Shown in pieces: positions 16,074 to 22,998 of a stretch of DNA of 64,000 bases (within the stretch, counting starts at the first letter, position 1; each line of letters opens with the position of its first letter). The stretch comes from CAYXDO01 sp964463485. Lineage in GTDB: Bacteria > Myxococcota > Kuafuiibacteriia > Kuafuiibacteriales > Kuafuiibacteriaceae. Position numbers and translations under genes: made by a program. Location of the stretch: contig CAYXDO010000023.1 in assembly GCA_964463485.1 (NCBI GenBank), positions 28,011 to 92,010 on the forward strand. The letters are read 5' to 3'. The notes below the pieces were generated by a model that was not told the origin of the DNA, did not search any database, and was given only the letters and a program-made list of their open reading frames with translations.

Positions 16074-16625
16074 TCACTCGTCGAAGCTCATGCTTTCGTC
16101 GTCGTCCGACGGGTACTTCATCGTGACGGCCTCGTCTCGATCGGACGGATACTTGAGGGTCCGGATCGGGCGGCTCAGGGGCTCTGCGGGAAGTCCGCCT
16201 CCGCCAGCGACTTGATCGAGCTGATCTTCGGACAGCTCGGTGTGCTGACTCACCAAGAATCGTGCGAAGAAGGGTTCGGTTGCGGCTACGCGCTCGATCG
16301 CAGGCGCTTCGTCGGGCGTGAAGGACAGCCCTGCGTGCTTCGCCAAGTCGCGCAGGGCAGCGGCCGCGCTCTCGGGCGGTCCCTCGGCGAGCGCCGCGGC
16401 TCGAGCCACCAGAGCTGAGTCCTTCGAGACACGCTCGACGAGCGCCTCGAGCTTCGCCTCGCCGCGAGCGAATCCGGCGAGCTCCGCGACCGTGAATTCG
16501 AATCCGTGTTCTCGCGCGAGCGCCACGAGCGCCGCCTCCGCTCCTTGGAGCGACGTGGCTCGCTCGGCGAGCGTTGCGTCGGTGGCGAGCTTGGCGAAAA
16601 AGGAGGCGACTCTTGCTTGTGACAT
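16074..16625 (-). CDS. Graspetide precursor with Nif11-like leader and two microviridin cores
   Basis: A 183-residue protein. The ATG at 16625 has AGGAG at good spacing (an ORF to 16700 has no such site). Residues 1-50 resemble a Nif11 domain (S-x-A-R-V-A-S-F-F-A-K-L, then D-A-T-L-A-E-R, E-H-G-F-E-F-T). Residues 57-105 look like a second, degenerate copy (L-V-E-R-V-S-K-D-S, H-A-G-L-S-F-T). Residue 118-124 is P-F-F-A-R-F-L, the strictly conserved microviridin leader helix. A Nif11-style end L-S-E-D-Q-L-D-Q-V-A-G-G-G-G follows (131-144). The core region has T156-E165 (T-L-K-Y-P-S-D-R-D-E) and T168-E177 (T-M-K-Y-P-S-D-D-D-E), both matching T-x-K-Y-P-S-D-x-(D/E)-(D/E). The tail is S-M-S-F-D-E. 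It is much longer than typical MdnA (about 50 residues). Confidence 0.93.
   Translation of the reverse strand: MSQARVASFFAKLATDATLAERATSLQGAEAALVALAREHGFEFTVAELAGFARGEAKLEALVERVSKDSALVARAAALAEGPPESAAAALRDLAKHAGLSFTPDEAPAIERVAATEPFFARFLVSQHTELSEDQLDQVAGGGGLPAEPLSRPIRTLKYPSDRDEAVTMKYPSDDDESMSFDE
16095..16160 (-). other. Tandem microviridin core region (two TxKYPSD units)
   Basis: These codons encode residues 156-177 of the precursor. Each unit holds the residues used in microviridin rings: Thr and Ser as ester donors, Lys as amide donor, and three acidic acceptors. By analogy with microviridin J, expected links in each unit are T1-D7 and S6-D9 (esters) and K3-E10 (amide). Unit spacing is only two residues (A-V). 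Ring topology is inferred from the family, not seen. Confidence 0.88.
16254..16274 (-). other. PFFARFL leader recognition motif
   Basis: Codons for precursor residues 118-124. The PFFARFL helix is what microviridin ATP-grasp ligases bind in the leader (established for MdnA). It lies 31 residues before the first core Thr, a little further than in MdnA, with the Gly-rich cleavage-like motif in between. Confidence 0.9.
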
Positions 16626-16826
16626 GGTGCTCCTAGCGGGTGACTTCGACGAGGTCTCGCTGGCCATAGCGCGAAGGACAGGACCTTCCCATCGGTACAC
16701 TGGCGGACGCCCGGTCGAACCGATTCTCCGAAGGGAGTTGGGACCAACATGATGATCGTGATGATCATTGACTTGTTGCGCCCGTACTCGGCGTTCCCAA
16801 ACGAGGCGATTGGCGAGCGTGCTCGC

Positions 16827-18236
16827 TCAGGGAAGGTGGACGGCGCAGATTCCTATCGGCCGCGGAACGAGCCTGAACAGCGCCGCCTCGGACCCTTCGC
16901 GGCGTCTCGCCGAAGTCGTGACCGCCAGCTGGTCGCCCAGGTCGATCAGGCCCGAGAGTTGGGGGCCGAATGACTCCAGGAGCTTCGTCTCACAACCCCC
17001 GAACTCTCCATTCCACAGGGTGAGCAGACCCAGGTTGCCTCCGAACGCGACACTCGTCTCATACGAACCGAGGACGATCGTGTTGCCTCCGCTGTCGTCG
17101 AAGAGCTGGCGCCACCTCCCCGCAGCGTCCCTCGTCGCGAGCCCGCCGCTGATGCGGCCAGCGTAGACCTCTCCCTCGAGCGCCGAGACGACCAGATATC
17201 CTTCGCCGCCCTCGCGTGATACGCCCTCGGCCGAGGCCGAAAGCAGACTGTCCGCCCCGTTGCGCGCCGCGATCACCGATCCGGACCCACTCCTCGCCAG
17301 CGAGACCTCTCGGTACGGACAGGCTGGAGGGTCGACCTCGTCAGGCGCGAGCACGGTCCAGGTTCGCGAGCCTTCGTCGTACCGAGCGAGCGCGCCCTCG
17401 CTCCCCAAGGCAAAGACGCTGAGCTCCGGACCTGTCTCGTCGGCCGCCAACGCGTAGCGATGATCCAGGATCGTGCCGAGCACGGCGGACGGCGGGACCT
17501 CACACGCTCTCCAACCTGGGTTCGGTGGCAGGGCTTCGAACTCACCTCCCTGGGTTGGGCCGACCCAGAGCGCACCGCCTTCTCCATACAGCCAGAGTCG
17601 TCCGCGTCCATCGACCCACGCCGCGCCCCGGGGCGCGGCGACGGACGAGGAGGCTGTCCTCGCCTCGAAGGGCGCTGCTTCCCACGCCGAGCTCACCCTC
17701 CAAAGCGAGCTCGAGTCGTACAACAAGAATGAGTCGTCGTCGAGCTTACCGAGGAGAGTAGGCGCGCCGTCGAACGAGAGACCAGGACTCTCTGCGCGCA
17801 TCTGGACGCAAGGGCTCCTCGCTCGAACGGGGATCCCAAAATCATCACGAAGCTCGCCGAGGCCCGCGCCGTCCCGCAGCGCGACTTGCTCAGCTTCTCG
17901 AAACGTCACCCGAAGGGCTCGCTCCGGCTCGCGAACGACGTCCTCGGTGACGAGCAACCCATTTCGAACGGTGAGTCCAACGGACTCCGCAGAGTCGCAC
18001 GCATATCCGAGGACGACGGCCTCGAAGGTCGAACCCATCGGATCGAGTCGCATCGCAGAGTAAAGCGTCCCCACGCTCGCAGTGCGCTCGACGGCCGTAC
18101 AAGGCAAGGTCTCGCACGCGACCGCAACGAGGGCGCGAAGCTCTTCCGGGTCGAGCTCCGGCAGTCGAAGCTCGAGGCCCGGGGCGGAGCAGCCGGAAGT
18201 GAGCAGCAAACCGAGGATGGCCTGCTTCCCGAACAT
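16827..18236 (-). CDS. Predicted beta-propeller-like lipoprotein (paralogue of 11335-12678)
   Basis: A 469-residue product from ATG 18236. The signal peptide M-F-G-K-Q-A-I-L-G-L-L-L-T-S-G-C gives a clear lipobox. A conserved start (C-S-A-P-G-L-E-L) is shared in type with the lipoprotein at 11335-12678. The middle shows several S-x-x-W-R/W-V-D-G-R-G-R-L-W-L-Y-G blocks typical of propeller blades (about residues 170-420), with paired Cys. Probably exported to the outer membrane. It ends 200 bases before the precursor start, on the same strand and so upstream of it; it may share a promoter with the precursor or be separate. Function unknown. Confidence 0.75.
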   Translation of the reverse strand: MFGKQAILGLLLTSGCSAPGLELRLPELDPEELRALVAVACETLPCTAVERTASVGTLYSAMRLDPMGSTFEAVVLGYACDSAESVGLTVRNGLLVTEDVVREPERALRVTFREAEQVALRDGAGLGELRDDFGIPVRARSPCVQMRAESPGLSFDGAPTLLGKLDDDSFLLYDSSSLWRVSSAWEAAPFEARTASSSVAAPRGAAWVDGRGRLWLYGEGGALWVGPTQGGEFEALPPNPGWRACEVPPSAVLGTILDHRYALAADETGPELSVFALGSEGALARYDEGSRTWTVLAPDEVDPPACPYREVSLARSGSGSVIAARNGADSLLSASAEGVSREGGEGYLVVSALEGEVYAGRISGGLATRDAAGRWRQLFDDSGGNTIVLGSYETSVAFGGNLGLLTLWNGEFGGCETKLLESFGPQLSGLIDLGDQLAVTTSARRREGSEAALFRLVPRPIGICAVHLP

Positions 18237-18349
18237 CCAGGCCGAGGTTCGGCTGCGGCGCCGGGCGAGTCAATGCGCGACGCGCTGATTGCGACGTTCC
18301 GAGCTCGGCGTCGCTCGCAGATCAGGCGCGTCCATGAGATAGAGTCATC

Positions 18350-18739
18350 ATGGTTGCAGGATCTTGTCTGTGCGGAGCGGTGAGGTTCGAGATCGCCGTC
18401 GCCCTGCCACCCCCCGACGCTTGTCACTGCGCTCAGTGCAGAAAGCACTCCGGTCACTTCTTCGTTTCGACCGACGTCCCACGAGCTGCGCTGAGTATTC
18501 AGGGCATGGAAAAGGTAAGTTGGTACCGGTCTTCCGAAAAGGCTCGGCGGGGCTTTTGTTCCATCTGCGGTTCCTCCCTGTTTTGGGACCCGATCGATCA
18601 AACCAAACACGCCTGGATCGGTGTAGCGATGGGCGCGTTCGACGGCCCCACCCACACCAACCTGAGAGTACACATCCACGTCGCGGAAAAGGGTGACTAT
18701 TACGACATCACCGACGGCTTGCCTCAGAATCAGCACTGA
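18350..18739 (+). CDS. GFA-family (glutathione-dependent formaldehyde-activating-like / CENP-V) protein
   Basis: A 129-residue protein of the GFA family: S-C-L-C-G-A-V-R-F at the N-terminus, C-H-C-A-Q-C-R-K-H-S-G in the middle and F-C-S-I-C-G-S-S-L-F near residue 65-75. These seven Cys form the two zinc sites of the family. Members bind S-hydroxymethylglutathione or act on other glutathione adducts; the substrate here is not known. Length matches single-domain family members. It is divergent from the propeller lipoprotein with a 113-base gap. Confidence 0.88.
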   Translation: MVAGSCLCGAVRFEIAVALPPPDACHCAQCRKHSGHFFVSTDVPRAALSIQGMEKVSWYRSSEKARRGFCSICGSSLFWDPIDQTKHAWIGVAMGAFDGPTHTNLRVHIHVAEKGDYYDITDGLPQNQH

Positions 18740-18790
18740 GTGCGTCCATGTGCTCGTTCTACGCGGAGGCAGCTCGTCCGGCCCTGGGAG

Positions 18791-18809
18791 CGCAGGCCTC
18801 TTGCCTGCG
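18791..18809. repeat. GCAGGC-TCTT-GCCTGC palindromic repeat, copy 1
   Basis: A 7-base perfect stem (CGCAGGC / GCCTGCG) around a CTCTT loop. A copy with the same stem, loop and a similar C/G-rich left flank occurs at 63771-63790. It lies in the gap between the GFA gene and moxR. It may act as a terminator or be a dispersed mobile repeat. Confidence 0.8.
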
Positions 18810-18933
18810 CGTAGGCTTCGCGGACTCAACCTACCGTATGCTTGGCGTTCCCATCGCGGGTCACGGTCACAGTCACGGTTGACAGAACCCGCCCAAGCAA
18901 CGTTGCTGCCACCGCGCGCCTGTCGCGCAGACC

Positions 18934-20130
18934 GTGGACCGCGCCGCCATAGAGCAGCTCGTCGTCCGGATCACCACCCAGGTGGGCCGGGCCTTCGCCG
19001 CGAACGAGGACGTGGTGCGATTGTTGGTCACTGCGCTCCTCGCGCGCGGCCACGTGCTCTTGGACGGCAGCTCCGGCGTGGGAAAGACGTTGCTCGCGCG
19101 GGTGTTCATTCAGTCTCTAGGCTTTTCATCCCTTCGGCTGCAACTCTCCGCGGATCTGAAGCCTTCCGAAGTCCTTGCCACGGGTCGACTCGTTACCGCC
19201 CACCTGCTGCTCGTCGACGAGCTCAACCGTGGCACGCCCCGCGCTCAGGCCGCGCTGCTTCAGGCCCTGGACGAACGTTCGGTGACTGTGGACGGCGCGG
19301 TCGTGGAGCTTCCGGACCCGTTCTGGGTGATTGCGACGACCAACTCGGAGGAGCGGGTGGGAGCCTTTCCGCTGCCCGATGAGTTGGTCGAGCGATTCTT
19401 CGTCACCGGGCGGATCGAGCGCCCGGCCACTGCGGTGGAGGAAGAAATGGGCCGCCGTTTTCGCGACGGGTTGGATCCGAGCCGCCTCGATGACCTGGGA
19501 ATCACGCCAGCAACGTCGCCCGAGGAGCTGAAGGCCGCCCAGGCCTTTGTCTCTCAAACCCATGTGGAGGACTCGATCATTCGCTACGCCACGTCGTTGG
19601 CGGCAGAGACTCGGGCCCACGCGGAGATCGAACGAGGCGCTTCGCCTCGAGCCACGCTCGCGCTGATAGCGATGAGTCGAGCGCTCGCGGTGCTCGAGGG
19701 TCGAGAGTTCGTGATTCCAGACGACGTGAAGTCGATCGCGCTACCTGTTTTTCGCTCGCGGTTGTTGCTGACACCCGAAGCGGAGATTGGCGGTGTGGAG
19801 GTCGACGGCCTCGTGCGACAGATCCTCGAGCGGGTGAGAGCTCCGGGCGCGGGGGAGACCGTTCGGCCGTCGCGGCTTCGAACGTCGCCGCTGCTGTCGG
19901 AGCCGCCGGGCCCGCGCACGCTGAGACCCTCAGCCGCGCCGCTCCCGACGCCGCCTCTTGCAGAGTCATCGCGCCCGGGGCCCTCCGAGAACGTTTCTGC
20001 CGTGGGGCGGCGCGCAGACTCTCCAGCCGCGCCTTCCTCGCCCTCGCCGAATGGCTCGCTGCAGCCGACGCAGACGACCAACCGACCACATACGTCCCCG
20101 CTCGCGCGCGAGCCCGGCGAGGATCGCTGA
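18934..20130 (+). CDS. MoxR family AAA+ ATPase
   Basis: A 398-residue product from GTG 18934. Walker A is G-S-S-G-V-G-K-T at 45-52, Walker B L-L-L-V-D-E-L-N-R at 91-99, and sensor 1 is A-T-T-N-S-E-E. MoxR ATPases act as chaperones for maturation of complexes, usually with a DUF58 partner and VWA proteins; that partner follows directly. Beyond residue ~310 is a disordered Pro/Ser/Arg tail not usual for MoxR. The pore segment is L-S-A-D-L-K-P-S-E-V-L-A-T-G where the family more often has P-D-L-L-P-S-D. No transmembrane VWA partner is seen downstream. Confidence 0.88.
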   Translation: MDRAAIEQLVVRITTQVGRAFAANEDVVRLLVTALLARGHVLLDGSSGVGKTLLARVFIQSLGFSSLRLQLSADLKPSEVLATGRLVTAHLLLVDELNRGTPRAQAALLQALDERSVTVDGAVVELPDPFWVIATTNSEERVGAFPLPDELVERFFVTGRIERPATAVEEEMGRRFRDGLDPSRLDDLGITPATSPEELKAAQAFVSQTHVEDSIIRYATSLAAETRAHAEIERGASPRATLALIAMSRALAVLEGREFVIPDDVKSIALPVFRSRLLLTPEAEIGGVEVDGLVRQILERVRAPGAGETVRPSRLRTSPLLSEPPGPRTLRPSAAPLPTPPLAESSRPGPSENVSAVGRRADSPAAPSSPSPNGSLQPTQTTNRPHTSPLAREPGEDR

Positions 20131-21351
20131 GTGCCCGTCTTACCGGGGCGGACGCTCCTCGTGGCGCTGCTCGTACCCATCGGCCTCTCCGCGGCTGCCA
20201 TCGCCGATCCGAGCTTGGTGAGTTACGTGTTTGCTGCGGACGCGGCGTTTCTGTTGGTGGCGATCCTCGACCTCGGATTCGTCGCCGGCCGGCCGCTCAG
20301 CATCCGGCGCCGAGCACCTCGGGTCGCCTCGTTGGGGCGGACCTTCGAGGTCGAGCTGGAGCTCGAGAGTCGGGCCCGCTTCCCTTTGTCGCTCAGGCTG
20401 ATGATCGACGTGGACCCAGCCGCGTTGGCGAGTGACTCACCCGCGGAGCCACGCGAGCTCGAGCCTCTCGCGTTGGAGGTGCCCACGGCCGGTCGAATCC
20501 GGACGCGCGTCGAGCTTCGCCCGACACGTCGCGGGCGAGTCGAGCTCGGAGATCACTTCGTCCGGTTTGCATCTCCCGGCGGGTTCTGGGTGCGACAACA
20601 GCGAATCGCGGCCAGGGACTCGATCCGTGTCGTCCCAGACTCATCGAAGGGACGCGCCGCCGAGCTCACCGAACCTTCAACGACCCAGACCATCGTGATG
20701 ATCGACCTCGAGGATCGGCGCGCCTTCGATTCCATGCTAACGACCGCCGCGTGCCTGGCCGAGTCGTGCGCGCGGCGGTCGATGCCGTGTGGCCTGGTGG
20801 CGTTCGCCGGTCAAACCAAACGTGTCGTGGCCCCGCGGGCCGGGCGAGCGGCAAAGCTCAGGCTGCTCTCTGCGATCGCCGAGCTGAACTCGGTCGATGA
20901 GCCGGTGAGCTTCGAGGCCGGGTTCGCCTCGGCTCGGGGTCTCGTCCGAAGTCACTCCATTCTCCTCGTGCTCACGCACGTGGACGACGACGCGACGCTC
21001 GAGGAGCTCGTCGAGCAGGCTCGGAGCGCCGCGCGAGCCCACTCGCTCATCGTCGCTTTGATCCGAGATCCGGAGGTGGCGGAGTTGGCGTTGCTCGAAG
21101 GAATGGACGCGCATACGGCCTCTCTCGCTCGGTGTGCGAGCGACGTGGTGGCTTCGTGGCGTCGGGCGGCCTTGGCGCTCGAGCGCGCTGGTGTGATGGT
21201 GCTCGAAGTGAACCCAGACCAGCTCACGGAGTCCTTCCTGAACGCGCTGAGCTCGGTTGCGTCCGCGCGGAACGAAGATTCGTCGGAGTACGGTCCAGAC
21301 TCAGCGCGCGCTCGACCGGAGATCGATGACCGATCGATGATGGGATCGTGA
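20131..21351 (+). CDS. DUF58-like protein lacking the DUF58 signature
   Basis: A 406-residue product whose GTG directly follows the moxR stop. The N-terminus has two hydrophobic segments (about 8-28 and 30-50), then a beta domain with R-R-x-R-x-V-A-S-L-G-x-x-F-E-V and R-R-G-R-V-E-L, and a VWA-like C-terminal half (T-I-V-M-I-D-L-E-D-R-R-A-F, G-L-V-A-F-A-G, V-L-T-H-V-D-D-D). This is the family organisation of MoxR-associated DUF58 proteins, but the defining stretch (G-x-E-F-x-x-L-R-E-Y-x-P-G-D-D-x-R-x-I-D-W-K-A) between V-V-P-D and the VWA-like region is absent; only about a dozen residues connect them. It probably still partners MoxR, but with altered function or in decay. Confidence 0.75.
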   Translation: MPVLPGRTLLVALLVPIGLSAAAIADPSLVSYVFAADAAFLLVAILDLGFVAGRPLSIRRRAPRVASLGRTFEVELELESRARFPLSLRLMIDVDPAALASDSPAEPRELEPLALEVPTAGRIRTRVELRPTRRGRVELGDHFVRFASPGGFWVRQQRIAARDSIRVVPDSSKGRAAELTEPSTTQTIVMIDLEDRRAFDSMLTTAACLAESCARRSMPCGLVAFAGQTKRVVAPRAGRAAKLRLLSAIAELNSVDEPVSFEAGFASARGLVRSHSILLVLTHVDDDATLEELVEQARSAARAHSLIVALIRDPEVAELALLEGMDAHTASLARCASDVVASWRRAALALERAGVMVLEVNPDQLTESFLNALSSVASARNEDSSEYGPDSARARPEIDDRSMMGS

Positions 21352-21405
21352 ACCGGATAGTGAACGGGACAGTGACCGAGGCCCGCCATCCAGTCAGCCC
21401 TAGCC

Positions 21406-21579
21406 TCACTCCGTTCTCAGCTTCTCGGCCTCGTTCGGTTCGAGACACTTCTGGGATGCCAAGATCCAAATCCTTCCCGACCGGACGCACTCGTTGGGTG
21501 AGATCGGAGCTGAGGCGCACGCCGCAACGAGTTGCAGCGTCATCCAGAATATGAGCTTGGCTAGGGTGCGCTTTTTCAT
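21406..21579 (-). CDS. Very small predicted lipoprotein (57 residues)
   Basis: A short gene too small for common length cut-offs. The ATG at 21579 is preceded by GGAGGAGCGGAG, a strong ribosome site. The product begins M-K-K-R-T-L-A-K-L and has a hydrophobic segment ending in L-V-A-A-C, a lipobox. The mature part is 37 residues with Cys at 31 and 45 and a C-terminus rich in Glu. It starts 48 bases after the radical SAM gene on the same strand, so it is likely the third gene of that operon. No family recognised; a small surface-anchored partner is one idea. Confidence 0.6.
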   Translation of the reverse strand: MKKRTLAKLIFWMTLQLVAACASAPISPNECVRSGRIWILASQKCLEPNEAEKLRTE

Positions 21580-21627
21580 GGCTCTCCGCTCCTCCGTGTT
21601 CTTGCTCGTGGTCGCAGAATTCGGTGG

Positions 21628-22995
21628 CTAGTGGCTCAGCACGGGGAGGCCTCGTCGCTCGTCTTGCCGCAGGATCTCTTCGATCTCCGCAGCGCTCCAG
21701 AGGGTCCCTTCTCGCCAGTCGAGGCCGATCACTCGGTCGATCGGGAAGCCGCAGACGTCGGGACCTCCGATGATCGCCGGGAGAGGCTCGACGACGAGCC
21801 CAAACGCGCCGTGGTCGAAAGGCGTTCCGGGCGCGTGGGCAAGGCGTTCGAGGCGCTCCCTCACACCCAGCCGCTCGTGTTCGGTGGCGCGATGAATACA
21901 ATATGGGTTATTGCCGGGCCGCCCGAGCAACACGTGTGAAGTCCACGTGCAGCCGGCTTTGCAAACCTCGGCGTAGTAACAACTCGAACAGAATCCCCAC
22001 AGGTCGTCGCGGCCTCGGTTCTGAATCGAGGTGATTTCAGGCGCGGTTCGAATGACGTCGGCGATGCGCGCCTCGCGCACGAGCCCTCCGGTGTAGGCGG
22101 TCGAAGGGAGCGACGGGCAGGCCTTGATTTTGCCATCGGCCTCCAAGCCGAGGCTCCACTTCCCGGCAGGACAGCCGCCCCAATGGGCACCCGTGTCGCC
22201 TCGAAAGCGGAGCGCACTCTCGTAGGGGCCGAAATAACCGATGTTGTTTCCTGGGAAGAGAGAGATGCCCGCCGGATCGAGGCGCTGCTCTTTGATCCAG
22301 ACCAGGATCGGATAGAGTGTGAGGAGCTCGAACGGCTGGAGCAACAACTTGGCCCGGTCCGCGCCGCGACCCATGGGTACGGTGAGTTGAATTTGCCAAG
22401 CTTTGGTTCCGAGCTCGGTCAACATCCCAGCGAGCGCCGGGAGCTCCGGCATGGACAAGCGATTGATTTGTGTGTTCGTCGCCAAGCGCATCGGGCTGTT
22501 CGAGATTCGCTCGGCCGACGCCATCGCGGACTCGAACGCTCCGCGTGCGCCTCGCTGCGCATCATGAGTTGCCTCCAACCCGTCGATAGAGACCGAGATC
22601 GTGCGAACGCCTGCGTCGACCGCTCGTGCGACGCGTTCGGCGTCGAGGTTGCGCCCGCCGCTCGTGATGCCACAGACCATACCGCGCTTCGTGATCTCCC
22701 GCGCGATGACATCCCAGTCCTCACGAAGGTAGGCTTCGCCGCCGATCAGCGTGATCTCTTTGACGCCGAGCTCGTGAAGCTGAGCAACGACGTCGAGGCA
22801 CTGCTCGGTGTCGAGCTCGGACTCTCGGGAGGGTCCCGCTCGGCTTCCGCAGTGTTTGCAACCGAGGTCGCAGCGCAGGGTGATTTCCCAGACGACATAC
22901 AGCGGGTGAGGGTGCTCGCGCTCGGTCGCGGTGACTTCTCTCGCGAGCTCCCGGGGCGTCGCCCCGATCGGTGGGGCGAGGTCCTTGCGACTCAC
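21628..22995 (-). CDS. Radical SAM/SPASM enzyme, peptide-modification type
   Basis: A 455-residue protein. The radical SAM cluster motif is C42-D-L-G-C46-K-H-C49. A SPASM domain near residues 270-370 is shown by G-G-C-P-A-G, I-K-A-C-P-S-L, and F-C-S-S-C-Y-Y-A-E-V-C-K-A-G-C-T-W with a later C-x-H; such domains hold auxiliary [4Fe-4S] clusters and are typical of RiPP and protein-modifying radical SAM enzymes. The G-G-E-A and S-V-S-I-D-G motifs that bind SAM are intact. The start is three bases after the stop of the VPLYG-repeat gene, so the two form a unit and that protein is the obvious candidate substrate. A C-terminal extension (about 390-455) has no assigned role. Confidence 0.9.
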   Translation of the reverse strand: MSRKDLAPPIGATPRELAREVTATEREHPHPLYVVWEITLRCDLGCKHCGSRAGPSRESELDTEQCLDVVAQLHELGVKEITLIGGEAYLREDWDVIAREITKRGMVCGITSGGRNLDAERVARAVDAGVRTISVSIDGLEATHDAQRGARGAFESAMASAERISNSPMRLATNTQINRLSMPELPALAGMLTELGTKAWQIQLTVPMGRGADRAKLLLQPFELLTLYPILVWIKEQRLDPAGISLFPGNNIGYFGPYESALRFRGDTGAHWGGCPAGKWSLGLEADGKIKACPSLPSTAYTGGLVREARIADVIRTAPEITSIQNRGRDDLWGFCSSCYYAEVCKAGCTWTSHVLLGRPGNNPYCIHRATEHERLGVRERLERLAHAPGTPFDHGAFGLVVEPLPAIIGGPDVCGFPIDRVIGLDWREGTLWSAAEIEEILRQDERRGLPVLSH

Positions 22996-22998
22996 GAG

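Noticed and set aside
16749..16973. Plus-strand ORF upstream of the precursor
   Set aside because: No ribosome site, overlaps the end of the lipoprotein at 16827 in another frame, composition unlike a real gene.
18895..18911. Sigma-54-like sequence on the minus strand (TGGCAGC-AACG-TTGCT)
   Set aside because: No minus-strand gene lies downstream; the GFA gene is on the plus strand. It also contains a 12-base palindrome (agcaacgttgct), so it may be a chance match.
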